Shown: piece after piece, positions 36,184 to 44,653 of the stretch | Layout of the letters: each line of letters begins with the position of its first letter | Position numbering within the stretch: the first letter of the stretch is position 1 | Translations under genes and position numbers: made by a program | Source: Halobacillus mangrovi | GTDB lineage: Bacteria > Bacillota > Bacilli > Bacillales > Halobacillaceae | Length of the DNA: 64,000 nt | Reading direction: 5' to 3' | Assembly (NCBI RefSeq): GCF_002097535.1 | Contig: NZ_CP020772.1 | Location: 558,001-622,000, forward strand | Notes under the pieces: generated by a model | What the model was told of the DNA's origin: nothing | Database searches by the model: none | Seen by the model: only the letters and a program-made list of their open reading frames with translations

Positions 36184-37323
36184 ATGATAGATAATAAACA
36201 GGAGTGGATGGATTCACTTCCTTCTTACTTGAAAGAAGCATGGGAAGAAGCTGAGTATGAATCTTTAACAGCCGTTCAGGAGCAGGCGATTCCATTTATC
36301 CTGAATGGGGAGGATGTGTTGGCGGAAGCCCCTACAGGAAGCGGAAAAACTTTGGCCTATCTCATTCCTCTGCTCAAGAATATCAATCCAGAACAAAAAC
36401 GTACCCAAGTTCTAATCATGGCGTCTTCTCATGAGCTTGTCATGCAAATCTTTCACGAGGTGCAAGCGTGGACAAAAGGAAGCAGCATAGTTAGTGCTTC
36501 CTTAATCGGCGGCGCAAATATAAAGCGCCAGATGGAAAAGTTGAAGAAAAAGCCTCAAATTGTCGTTGGAACACCTGGACGTATCCACGAGCTCATGAAT
36601 AAGAAAAAGCTTAAAGCACACGAAATTCAGTCCCTTGTTATGGACGAGGCTGATCAATTGCTTGTACCCGAGCACATCCAAACGGTAAAGAGCATTTTGG
36701 ACAGCACCATGAAAGAGTGTCAAACACTTCTTTTCTCTGCCACTTTACCAGAGGAGGTTTTAGAGCTAGCTCATGAGTTCATGGATGAAAACGCGGAAGT
36801 GATCCGTGTTTCAGAGGAACAGATGAAGCCCGAAGTCAACCATACGTACATCGTATGTGAAGATCGTGATAAGAAAGAGATGGTTCGTAAATTGGCTCAT
36901 ATAGACGGTTTTAAAGGACTCGCTTTCATGCAGGATATTGCTAAGTTGAATATTCTAGCTGAAAAGCTTACGTATCAACATCTTGACTTAGGCCTGCTTC
37001 ACAGTGATGCAAAAAAAGAACAGCGAGCTAAAGCGATTAAGGAATTCCGTAATGGGGAATACCATTTATTACTAGCTACAGACGTTGCGGCGAGAGGACT
37101 CGACATTAAAGACATCACCTATATCGTCAACTTGGACATGCCGAAAGAAACGACATCGTATATTCACCGCTCAGGCCGTACAGCTCGTATCGGAGCGAAG
37201 GAAGGTACTGTCGTTTCCCTTGTTAACCCTGTAGAGGAGAAGCGGTTAAAGAAACATGCACGGGATCTAGGCATTCATTTAGAAGAGAAAGTTGTGTACA
37301 AAGGCCGCTTGAAGGACGCTTAA
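36184..37323 (+). CDS. DEAD-box RNA helicase, CshC/YfmL-like
   Basis: The 379-residue helicase has the core motifs in order: Q motif (TAVQEQAIPFIL), I (APTGSGKT), Ia (ASSHELVMQ, a variant), GG, Ib (TPGR), II (DEAD), III (SAT), IV (LAFMQ), V (ATDVAARGLDI) and VI (HRSGRTAR). There is almost no tail after motif VI, which matches the minimal CshC (YfmL) of B. subtilis rather than CshA/CshB/DbpA. It would act in RNA remodelling or ribosome assembly in the cytoplasm. Confidence 0.85.
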   Translation: MIDNKQEWMDSLPSYLKEAWEEAEYESLTAVQEQAIPFILNGEDVLAEAPTGSGKTLAYLIPLLKNINPEQKRTQVLIMASSHELVMQIFHEVQAWTKGSSIVSASLIGGANIKRQMEKLKKKPQIVVGTPGRIHELMNKKKLKAHEIQSLVMDEADQLLVPEHIQTVKSILDSTMKECQTLLFSATLPEEVLELAHEFMDENAEVIRVSEEQMKPEVNHTYIVCEDRDKKEMVRKLAHIDGFKGLAFMQDIAKLNILAEKLTYQHLDLGLLHSDAKKEQRAKAIKEFRNGEYHLLLATDVAARGLDIKDITYIVNLDMPKETTSYIHRSGRTARIGAKEGTVVSLVNPVEEKRLKKHARDLGIHLEEKVVYKGRLKDA

Positions 37324-37361
37324 ACTCATAGTTATATACACCTTAGATAGGAGAGGCTGAC

Positions 37362-38066
37362 ATGCTGAAAAGAATCTTTGTTACTGTCATTGCCGTCATT
37401 GCCATTGGACTCCTTTTTACAACAGGATTTTATCAACAAATTCAAAAGCCGAAAGCAGCCCTGGATAAAATTACAGAACCCGTTCAAAACTGGTTTGAAA
37501 GGAACGATATTGATCACACCAGTCCATTATTAGAATCGTTGAAGGAATTTTTCGAGACAGGAGAAATGCCTGAGTGGACGATCGAAAGAAAAGAGACTAT
37601 TCCTGCAGAGCCTGTGAATGGAAATAAAGAAGGAAACACTCAGGAATCAACAACCAAATTAGAAGAACAGTCCCCTTCTGTCTATGAGAGAACCGTTGTA
37701 GAGCTTGTGAATGAGGAGAGGAAAAAGCAGGGGCTGCCTCCTTTAGAGATGCATGAGCGCTTAAGTGATCTGGCGAGAGTAAAATCTCAAGATATGGCTG
37801 ATAAACAATATTTCAGTCACACTTCTCCCACCTATGGTTCCCCTTTTGATATGATGAATCAATTTGATTTTAACTATCGTGCAGCAGGGGAGAATATTGC
37901 TGCTGGACAGCGAACTCCGGAAGAGGTCGTTGAAGGGTGGATGAATAGTGAGGGGCACCGGGAAAACATATTGAATGACGCTTTTACACATATTGGCGTT
38001 GGCTATGTAGAAGATACCGGGCCTTATGGTACGTACTGGACTCAAATGTTTATGAAACCTATATAA
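37362..38066 (+). CDS. CAP/SCP-domain extracellular protein (YkwD-like)
   Basis: The 234-residue protein has an N-terminal membrane or signal segment (residues 4-24), a variable Glu/Thr-rich linker, and a C-terminal CAP domain from about residue 108. The CAP residues are visible: VNEERKKQGLPPL, the His of YFSHTSPTYGSPF, GENIAAGQ and EGHRENIL. Members in bacilli are surface-attached or secreted, some spore-associated. AGGAGAGG precedes the ATG. Confidence 0.8.
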   Translation: MLKRIFVTVIAVIAIGLLFTTGFYQQIQKPKAALDKITEPVQNWFERNDIDHTSPLLESLKEFFETGEMPEWTIERKETIPAEPVNGNKEGNTQESTTKLEEQSPSVYERTVVELVNEERKKQGLPPLEMHERLSDLARVKSQDMADKQYFSHTSPTYGSPFDMMNQFDFNYRAAGENIAAGQRTPEEVVEGWMNSEGHRENILNDAFTHIGVGYVEDTGPYGTYWTQMFMKPI

Positions 38067-38072
38067 TCAAAG

Positions 38073-38124
38073 GAAAGCCTCTCAAGATTTTGCCGGATGG
38101 CCATGTCTTAGAGAGGCTTTTTTA
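38073..38124 (+). terminator. Rho-independent terminator (shared)
   Basis: AAAGCCTCTCAAGA pairs with TCTTAGAGAGGCTTT (one bulge), followed by T residues, between convergent genes. Confidence 0.8.
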
Positions 38125-38757
38125 CATGTTTTTTTCATTGGTTAAGGAGTGTACATAGCCTTTTACAGTCATACGATCTGTTTCCTTTTCTGCTCGAGAC
38201 CACTGAAAAACAATCAGCCAAAGCGTTACTAACATGAAGATCATTCCGGAGTACATATAACCTGAGGTCGGACGTGATGCGTAAAAATAATAACTCAATT
38301 CATGGTAAGTGAAAAACAGTATCGTCGTAAGCGTGAAGTATCCAAACTTATGGATAAATGACAAAGGTTTTATAAATGTACAACGAAGTATGAGAGGGGC
38401 CCAATAGACAATGGAACAGATGATAAGCAGCATGACGTGAATAGGGTAACCGACTCCTTTAGGTATCATAAGGGAGAGTTCATAACTGAGTAAGGTACCC
38501 ATGAAAAAAATAAAAGTGCTCAGTACGAGTCGCTGGCTGAGATGGACCACCCAGCGGAGTGATTTTCTAAACCAAAGATGGTATCGGTTAGCCAACAAAA
38601 TTAAAGAGGGAGCAATAATGAAGGAACAGAAGCTTCGTACTAAATTTTCAACTATATGACTTCCGTTTAAGTTGATAAAACTTATTGTAATGATGGATAA
38701 AATGGTGAGAGCGATCCATAGCGTTCTAGTTGGGGACCCTGACTTGATAAAAGTCAT
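38122..38757 (-). CDS. Six-helix membrane protein, weakly CtaG-like
   Basis: The 211-residue protein has about six membrane helices. The segment PIHVMLLIICSIVYWAPLILR and the C-terminal GYMYSGMIFMLVTLWLIVFQWSRAEKE vaguely resemble the cytochrome-oxidase assembly factor CtaG family, but key His residues are few, so this is tentative. AGGGAG at about 38769-38774 supports the ATG at 38757; an upstream TTG lies in the ribosome-binding site. Function not assigned. Confidence 0.55.
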   Translation of the reverse strand: MTFIKSGSPTRTLWIALTILSIITISFINLNGSHIVENLVRSFCSFIIAPSLILLANRYHLWFRKSLRWVVHLSQRLVLSTFIFFMGTLLSYELSLMIPKGVGYPIHVMLLIICSIVYWAPLILRCTFIKPLSFIHKFGYFTLTTILFFTYHELSYYFYASRPTSGYMYSGMIFMLVTLWLIVFQWSRAEKETDRMTVKGYVHSLTNEKNM

Positions 38758-38897
38758 TCGATGATCATCTCCCTGCAATCTTTGGTTTAATTTTCCCCAT
38801 ATCGTCTGGATTAAACGCTAAGAGTACTTCATACTTAATTTTAATGTGAATGATTTGAATTTTTTATAAATAAATACAGGAAGTTTGTAATGGTTAA

Positions 38898-38906
38898 TGG
38901 TATAAT
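38898..38906 (+). promoter_or_regulatory. Extended -10 promoter of the GGDEF gene
   Basis: TGGTATAAT is an extended -10 (TGnTATAAT) about 80 bases upstream of the start at 38988. No good -35 is visible, as is common for extended -10 promoters. Confidence 0.5.
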
Positions 38907-38987
38907 TTCATAGTTGAATTCTGAAAATTTTGTTAAAATATGGGAAAGTTAAGAAATTCAAATGAATATAGAAAGAAGTGGAATGTG

Positions 38988-40208
38988 ATGAGTGGTATCG
39001 ATCGTTTGACGGCTAAAAACTCTGCCATCGCAAGCGTTCTTCATATGACCCAAGACTCCATCGCAATCATTGAGAGGAAGAACAGCAGCTGGTTCTATAC
39101 ATATATGAATGAAAGCATGAAGGATCAATACGGAGATCAGACAGGGAAAGAGATTGTTCAAGCACAGTCCTACCTATTAGGCACCCAACTGTCCCTGGCT
39201 GTAGAGGAGGCTGATAAAGAGGTTACAGCTGAACCGCAATGCTTTTCCTGGTCCTATCATGAAGCTTTTTTACACCAGGTTGAAAAGTCAAAGACCTACC
39301 TGATCACTGTCAAAACCTTGCCTAGAACTTTAAGTGTAGATGTTATTGGAGATACTCCCTATGAAGCTTTAGTGGAGATGTCTCCGGATTCGATATTTGT
39401 ATATGATCACTTGGATCGAATCGTATATGTGAATAACGCTGCATTAAGGTTGTTAGGGGCGTTAGAGAAGACAGATATCATTGGAAAAAACATAGGTGTC
39501 CTGTTCGTTGATGAGCATCAGTCACGGGGCAGAATAATTTCTCAAAGTAAAAGCCCTTCCCTGGTAGAGAGACAGATCAGACGATTTGACGGGAGGCTTG
39601 TTGATGTAGAATTAAACAGCGGGTTAATCGTCCGTGGAAACAGAGAACTTACACAAATCACTTGCAGAAATGTTACGGAACGAAGAAGACAATTAAATGA
39701 GTTGAAGGAAATGGCCTACTACGACCAATTGACCCAAGTGTACAACCGCAGGTATTTTTTTGACCAGCTTCAGAGAGAAATAGAAAATACAGATGAAAAT
39801 AGTTCCTTGCTCTCAGTTTTATTTATTGATTTAGATAACTTTAAGGAAATCAACGATCATTACGGTCATCAAATTGGAGATGAGGTCCTAATCATTTTCA
39901 CCAAACGGGTAAAACAAATGTTACGAGTAACGGATACTTTCTCCAGGCTTGGCGGCGACGAATTTGTTGTTATACTTTCGAATCTAAAATCAACAGAGGT
40001 TCCTCCACGGATTGCCGATCGGATGATGGAAAAAATTATTCAGCCGATTACTATAAATGGGTTCACTCTGTTCATCAGTGTTTCAATAGGTATTGCAAGC
40101 TACCCTGAACATGGGGGGAATCTTGAGATGCTAATGACAAACGCCGATCACGCGCTTTATGAAGCGAAGAAAAAAGGGCGGAAGTGTATAGAAGTGTACC
40201 GGATGTAA
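38988..40208 (+). CDS. PAS-GGDEF diguanylate cyclase
   Basis: The 406-residue soluble protein has a PAS-like region at about residues 10-110, a clearer PAS domain at about 120-230 (MSPDSIFVYDHLDRIVYVNNAALRLLG) and a GGDEF domain at about 240-400. The active-site motif is intact (RLGGDEFVVIL) and is preceded by the inhibitory RxxD site (RVTD), so product-inhibited c-di-GMP synthesis is expected. No EAL domain or membrane helix is present. The frame is open to 38940, but the ATG at 38988 has the better upstream GAAGTGG. Confidence 0.85.
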   Translation: MSGIDRLTAKNSAIASVLHMTQDSIAIIERKNSSWFYTYMNESMKDQYGDQTGKEIVQAQSYLLGTQLSLAVEEADKEVTAEPQCFSWSYHEAFLHQVEKSKTYLITVKTLPRTLSVDVIGDTPYEALVEMSPDSIFVYDHLDRIVYVNNAALRLLGALEKTDIIGKNIGVLFVDEHQSRGRIISQSKSPSLVERQIRRFDGRLVDVELNSGLIVRGNRELTQITCRNVTERRRQLNELKEMAYYDQLTQVYNRRYFFDQLQREIENTDENSSLLSVLFIDLDNFKEINDHYGHQIGDEVLIIFTKRVKQMLRVTDTFSRLGGDEFVVILSNLKSTEVPPRIADRMMEKIIQPITINGFTLFISVSIGIASYPEHGGNLEMLMTNADHALYEAKKKGRKCIEVYRM

Positions 40209-40214
40209 AGAAAC

Positions 40215-40242
40215 AAAAGCTTCTCAGTAGAGGAGCTTTTTT
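40215..40242 (+). terminator. Rho-independent terminator
   Basis: AAAAGCTTCTC and GAGGAGCTTTT pair around a short loop, followed by T residues, after the GGDEF gene. Confidence 0.8.
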
Positions 40243-40291
40243 CTTTCTAAAAGCTGATCGGATAAATATGCCTATAATAGGGTTTATATCA

Positions 40292-40506
40292 TTAAATAGC
40301 AGTTAGTTGGACATCCGATTGCAAGATATTTTGGGTTCGTACCAGAGAATGAATTAGGGATGGATGGAAAATAACTCGCTTTCCTGCGGGGGAACTGGCA
40401 AGCCTCCTCGTTCGCTACGCTCTCTGTGGGGTCTCGCCTAGCTCCTTCTCCCGCGGGAGTCTCGTCATTTTCCATCCATCCCAGCTTTCATTTGACTAAC
40501 GAACCC
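40292..40506 (-). repeat. Palindromic intergenic repeat, copy 3 (pair 2, minus orientation)
   Basis: The core at 40357-40482 is almost identical to copy 1 and has the same GGATGGATGG arms. Flanks GGGTTCGTACC (40333-40343) and CTAACGAACC (40496-40505) and the outer end TAGCAGTTAGTTGGA also match copy 1. Confidence 0.87.
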
Positions 40507-40633
40507 ATCCGAGTGACTTTAATGAATTCTTCTTATAGCTTGAAGTGACATTAGAAGACTTTTCTTATAGGGTTTCTGATTTACTTCTACATTGAATAAC
40601 AAACATTAAAAAGCCCTTACTTCTTATGAGGGC

Positions 40634-40865
40634 GTTTACGGTCAGTCAATTAATAGCAAGGTGAGAGGAGGAATTGTGAGACTCCTGCGGGAATGGATGG
40701 GCTGGGAAGATCCCGCAGGTTGGTAAACCGAGGAAGCTTGCCGTCATCCCCGCGGAAAGCGAGCAATTTCACCGAACACCTATCCTGATGCTAGGTAACG
40801 GAAACACTACAATATGTGAATAGTTATCTTGAAATTGAGGTTTAAGGAATAGGAGGTTTTTGTGG
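40634..40865 (+). repeat. Palindromic intergenic repeat, copy 4 (pair 2, plus orientation)
   Basis: The core at 40658-40785 matches copy 2, including GTGAGACTCCTGCGGGA, GATCCCGCAGGTTGGTAAAC and CCCCGCGGAAAGCGAG. GGTAACGGAAAC is at 40794-40805 and the outer end GGAATAGGAGG follows. It is inverted relative to copy 3, 151 bp from it, almost the same arrangement as pair 1. With copy 3 it accounts for the 730-base gap before the amidase. Confidence 0.87.
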
Positions 40866-40947
40866 TGGAAGGGATTTCATTTAATTATCGAGATGGATAA
40901 TCTTTGATATAGTAAGGTTTAATAGAAAATGGAAAGGGGAGATGGTT

Positions 40948-42339
40948 ATGGAAATTAGAGAACTCCATTCTTTAGACGGAATAGATCTGCTGAAAATGAT
41001 GGAAGAGAAAAAACTCAGCCGTGAAGACATCATTGATCATTATAAAGCTGTGATAGATAGAAAAAATCCTTTTCTTAACGCTGTCGTACATAAAACCTAT
41101 GAGGAAGAGGCGGAAGAAGGAAAGTTCCAAGGACTTCCTTTTCTCATAAAAGACTTAAACGCTATGAAAGGTTATCCTCTAAGCTTTGGCTCCAAAATCA
41201 TGAAGGGATTTGAAGCGTCTGCAGACGATGAGATCGTCAGACGGTTTAAAAGGGCAGGCTTGACGATTCTAGGCAAAAGCAACACACCGGAATTTGGTTT
41301 TACACCTGCTACAGAATCCGTCCATCTAGGGTTTACAAAAAACCCCTGGAACCCGGATTATTCGCCGGGCGGATCCAGTGGAGGAGCTGCGGCTGCCGTA
41401 GCTTCAGGGATGGTTCCTTTCGCTCATGCCAGTGATGGAGGAGGCTCTATACGTATTCCTGCTTCAAACTGCGGACTGTTCGGAATGAAACCCACGAGGG
41501 GGCGGACTCCTTTTTCCATGCGATTGAATAGTTTAGCTGTCAGTCACGCGTTAACTCGTTCGGTCCGTGACAGTGCTGCTCTCTTGGATGTATTGGAAGG
41601 TCCGCAAATAGGGGATTTATTCGCAACTCCTCAACGTGAAGGCTCGTATACGGAGAGAATCAAAGAACATTTACCTCCACTAAAAATCGCTTATCTAGCG
41701 GATTTTAAAGACTTGATGGATATAGAGGAGAATGTTGTAGAAGCTGTGGAAAAGACCGCTCGTCTATGTGAATCTCTCGGACATCATGTGGAGATTGATT
41801 ATCCTGACTTTGACCTTCACCGATTTATGGATGCATTTGTAACCGTCTGGGTAGTAGGAGGGGCATTAGCAGTGAAAGAGGCTGCAAGGATAAATGGAAA
41901 AGAAGCTTCTGCTCATAACTTGGAGAAAATGTTATATACGTTGATCGAAAAAGGTTCTAGCTATTCAGCTATGGAATATGAAAAAGCGCGTGTGTATCTT
42001 GCTGATGAAAGTGCAAAAGTTTACAGGTTTTTTGAAAAATATGATGTGCTATTGACTCCTGTCACATCGAAGTCTGCCTTACCTTTAGGATGTTACAATG
42101 GAGAACAAAAAACAATTGATGAAATTTTAGCGGTCTCTGCTCAATATGCCCACCTATCGCCAGTGGCCAATGTAACAGGCCAGCCGGCCATGAGTGTTCC
42201 GTTGTATTGGAATGATGAGAATGTGCCAATTGGTTCTCATTTTATGGGGAGATTTGGAGATGAAGCCACTTTATTTAAATTGGCTGCTCAGCTGGAAGAG
42301 GCAAATCCATGGTGGAATCGATATGAACAACTGGTATAA
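40948..42339 (+). CDS. Amidase-signature family hydrolase
   Basis: The 463-residue enzyme has the amidase-signature triad elements: Lys in LPFLIKDLNAM (about residue 72), the glycine/serine-rich core YSPGGSSGGAAAAVASG with the cis-Ser, and the nucleophile region ASDGGGSIRIPASNCGLFGMKPT near 170. It resembles 6-aminohexanoate-cyclic-dimer-hydrolase-type amidases rather than GatA, and no gatB/gatC is nearby. AAAGGGGA at 40933-40940 favours the second ATG at 40948. Substrate unknown. Confidence 0.82.
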   Translation: MEIRELHSLDGIDLLKMMEEKKLSREDIIDHYKAVIDRKNPFLNAVVHKTYEEEAEEGKFQGLPFLIKDLNAMKGYPLSFGSKIMKGFEASADDEIVRRFKRAGLTILGKSNTPEFGFTPATESVHLGFTKNPWNPDYSPGGSSGGAAAAVASGMVPFAHASDGGGSIRIPASNCGLFGMKPTRGRTPFSMRLNSLAVSHALTRSVRDSAALLDVLEGPQIGDLFATPQREGSYTERIKEHLPPLKIAYLADFKDLMDIEENVVEAVEKTARLCESLGHHVEIDYPDFDLHRFMDAFVTVWVVGGALAVKEAARINGKEASAHNLEKMLYTLIEKGSSYSAMEYEKARVYLADESAKVYRFFEKYDVLLTPVTSKSALPLGCYNGEQKTIDEILAVSAQYAHLSPVANVTGQPAMSVPLYWNDENVPIGSHFMGRFGDEATLFKLAAQLEEANPWWNRYEQLV

Positions 42340-42341
42340 CA

Positions 42342-42382
42342 AATAGGGAACCTTATCTTTAAGAATAGGGTTCCCTAATTTG
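42342..42382. terminator. Bidirectional terminator
   Basis: AATAGGGAACC and GGGTTCCCTAATT pair across about 15 bases between the convergent amidase and NagZ genes, overlapping the NagZ stop. Confidence 0.75.
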
Positions 42383-43640
42383 TTTCATTACGAAGCTTTG
42401 TGATTTGCTCATTTAACTTTTCAATATCTATATCCGTCCGGGAGTCTTTTGAAAGGTTATACTTCTCTTTGGTTCTTAAGATTCTGGTGACACTGTCATC
42501 AATTTGTTTTTCCGAAATTGCACCTTCCTTGACCGCTTTTAACAAAGCTTCTTTGACTCTATTAAAATTCTTGTTTCTTGTATCTGTTAATAATACCATG
42601 TCTGATCCTGCCTGTATCGCATTAATCGCAGCTTCATTTGTTCCGAAGTTTTTTGAAATGGCCCCCATACCCATATCATCGGTTATAACAAGTCCATCGA
42701 AGTCTGCTTTCTCTCTCAACAGGTTTTGGATGATTGTTGAAGAGAATGTGGCCGGCTGTTCTTCATCCAATTCAGGAAATAAGATGTGAGCAGTCATTAC
42801 GGCATCTGCACCTTGATCAATTGCTTCCTTGAATGGATTTAATTCGAAGTCATCAATCTGAGACATTGACTTTTCAATAACAGGCAGATTGACATGTGAA
42901 TCTACGGAAGTGTCCCCGTGTCCAGGAAAATGTTTAAGGACAGGAATAATCCCTTCAGATTGAATCCCTTTCATTTCAGCTACTCCCATTTGAGTCACAC
43001 GCTTAGGCGTATCACCAAACGAGCGGTCACCAATGACTTGATTGTCAGGATTGTTATTGATATCGAGGACGGGCGCAAAGTTCATATTAAGTCCAAATGC
43101 TTTTACTTTCCTTGCTAACAATTCCCCTGCAGTAAACGCAAGTTCAGGATCATTTTCCGCCCCGATCTCGTAGCTGGAAGGAAGTTTTTTCAATGGTGTG
43201 GGAATTCGGCTGACACGCCCGCCTTCTTCATCGACCCCTAGAAACAGTGGGGTAGGGTTTGTTGCGTTCGCCTTTTTCACTCCGTTAACTAGTGATTGAA
43301 ATTGGTCACTGTTCTGTATGTTTCTGCCTAAGAAAATCACACCACCAACTTTGCCGTCAGCTATCATTTTTTCTTCTGATGGGGTTAGGGTCGTTCCTTC
43401 CACCCCAACATAGAACAATTGAGTGATTCTTTCTTCTAAAGGCATTTTTGAAACTGTGGCAGACACTGCCGGCTTTAGTTCAGGAGTAGCTAGTGAAGTC
43501 TCTTTCCACAAGTGTTTACTGTGGGAGGCCGCTGTTTTCGCTTTCTCCTTTTCTTCTTGGGGAGAGGATTGACTGTTCACCAGGGTGAAAGTCAATCCTA
43601 TTACAACTAACGCTCCTATGATTATGATAAGTGGTTTCAT
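42375..43640 (-). CDS. nagZ: GH3 beta-N-acetylglucosaminidase (NagZ-like), membrane-anchored or secreted
   Basis: The 421-residue protein has an N-terminal membrane/signal segment (residues 3-22), a linker, and a GH3 TIM barrel. Typical NagZ motifs are visible: GVDEEGGRVSRI, NFAPVLDINNNP, KHFPGHGDTSVDSH with the catalytic His/Asp dyad loop, and VITDDMGMGAI with the Asp nucleophile. It lacks the second C-terminal domain of the ~640-residue B. subtilis enzyme. It would release GlcNAc from muropeptides during wall recycling. AGGAGG precedes the ATG. Confidence 0.87.
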   Translation of the reverse strand: MKPLIIIIGALVVIGLTFTLVNSQSSPQEEKEKAKTAASHSKHLWKETSLATPELKPAVSATVSKMPLEERITQLFYVGVEGTTLTPSEEKMIADGKVGGVIFLGRNIQNSDQFQSLVNGVKKANATNPTPLFLGVDEEGGRVSRIPTPLKKLPSSYEIGAENDPELAFTAGELLARKVKAFGLNMNFAPVLDINNNPDNQVIGDRSFGDTPKRVTQMGVAEMKGIQSEGIIPVLKHFPGHGDTSVDSHVNLPVIEKSMSQIDDFELNPFKEAIDQGADAVMTAHILFPELDEEQPATFSSTIIQNLLREKADFDGLVITDDMGMGAISKNFGTNEAAINAIQAGSDMVLLTDTRNKNFNRVKEALLKAVKEGAISEKQIDDSVTRILRTKEKYNLSKDSRTDIDIEKLNEQITKLRNETN

Positions 43641-43721
43641 ACAGCCTCCTAGTTATGTAGTAGTAACGATTAGTTTCATTATAATTTTTACCGCGTCTGA
43701 CATTATTAAACCGCTCCAATG

Positions 43722-44474
43722 TTAAAAATGTTTTTTCAGCCAACCACATGTAATGGTTTCTACTTCGTTTAGGTGCTCCATAAAGCTGTGTTGAGCACCT
43801 TTTATTATTTCTAGCTTCGAATTCTCTGGAAGCCATTTCATTCCCTTTTTGGTGAGCGGCATCAAAATTTTCTCTTCCCCTTGGTCACCATGAACAATCA
43901 GTGTCGGACATGTGATCTTAGATAAAAGTTGCTGTTGGTCACATTGTTCGAAATCCAATAACATTTGACGAGCAATTTTGAGTTCAGATCTATACGGGTC
44001 TTCAACTGGTAGAGTCAGTAGCCCCGTTGCCGAGAGCTCCTTCAATTGGGGTGGGCTAAACTCCTCAGTCCAGTCATAGCGAACGGGCCCAGTGCCCGCT
44101 CCTGTTAATAACAAAGTTTTAACATAGGAAGAGTTGTAGGCTTCTAGACAAACACGTGCTCCTAAACTATGACCATACAAAGCAATCTTCTCAAATCCAA
44201 GTCCTAAAGAGTAATTGATGGCAGCAGTTAAATCCATCACTTCACCAGATAGTGTGAGAGGACGATCCTCACTGTTGCCGCATCCACCAAAATCAAATCG
44301 CAAGACACTGTATCCCATCTGTTGGAATGTTGCCGCGAAGCGGTCAAACCTCCCATTGGAAGATCGATTGGAACGGAAGCCATGACACATGATCACCAAT
44401 TTTCCATTCGTCCCCTTTTGCAAAACCCCAGAAAGTCGTAATCCCGAATTATTATAGAACGAAATATCCTCCAT
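43722..44474 (-). CDS. Alpha/beta hydrolase
   Basis: The 250-residue protein has the oxyanion region VIMCHGFRSNRSS, the nucleophile elbow GHSLGAR near residue 105 and a C-terminal His in GAQHSFMEHLNEV. LRFDFGGCGNSEDRP is typical of peptidase-S9/esterase-like serine hydrolases. GAGGTGG precedes the ATG. It is divergent from the HTH/AtpD-like gene, with a 179-base intergenic region that carries two palindromes. Substrate unknown. Confidence 0.78.
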   Translation of the reverse strand: MEDISFYNNSGLRLSGVLQKGTNGKLVIMCHGFRSNRSSNGRFDRFAATFQQMGYSVLRFDFGGCGNSEDRPLTLSGEVMDLTAAINYSLGLGFEKIALYGHSLGARVCLEAYNSSYVKTLLLTGAGTGPVRYDWTEEFSPPQLKELSATGLLTLPVEDPYRSELKIARQMLLDFEQCDQQQLLSKITCPTLIVHGDQGEEKILMPLTKKGMKWLPENSKLEIIKGAQHSFMEHLNEVETITCGWLKKHF

Positions 44475-44567
44475 TATTTACCACCTCAGGTCATCCATTT
44501 ATTCCCAAATATTTTGGCTGTTATTTCTATCTTAACATGTAAAATTTGTTTTTTATTTTTACGTTTT

Positions 44568-44587
44568 AAAGTAAATTATTTTACTTT
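44568..44587. promoter_or_regulatory. Palindrome upstream of the HTH/AtpD-like gene
   Basis: AAAGTAAA and TTTACTTT form eight-base arms around TTAT, just before a possible -35 (TTTTGA, 44586-44591). It is a good candidate operator for the downstream XRE-type protein or for control of the divergent hydrolase. Confidence 0.5.
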
Positions 44588-44605
44588 TTGATGAAATTTA
44601 TATTG

Positions 44606-44635
44606 CTTTATAACGTAATAAAGATTACGATAAAG
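44606..44635. promoter_or_regulatory. Second operator-like inverted repeat over the -10 region
   Basis: CTTTATaaCGTAAT and ATTACGATAAAG are inverted around AAAG, with two extra bases in the left arm. It covers a possible -10 (TATAAC, 44609-44614) and ends seven bases before AGGAGG (44642-44647), a position suited to autorepression. Confidence 0.5.
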
Positions 44636-44653
44636 CGTAACAGGAGGTAAATC

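Noticed and set aside
40284..40475. Reading frame inside repeat copy 3
   Set aside because: Counterpart of the frame in copy 1; not a gene.
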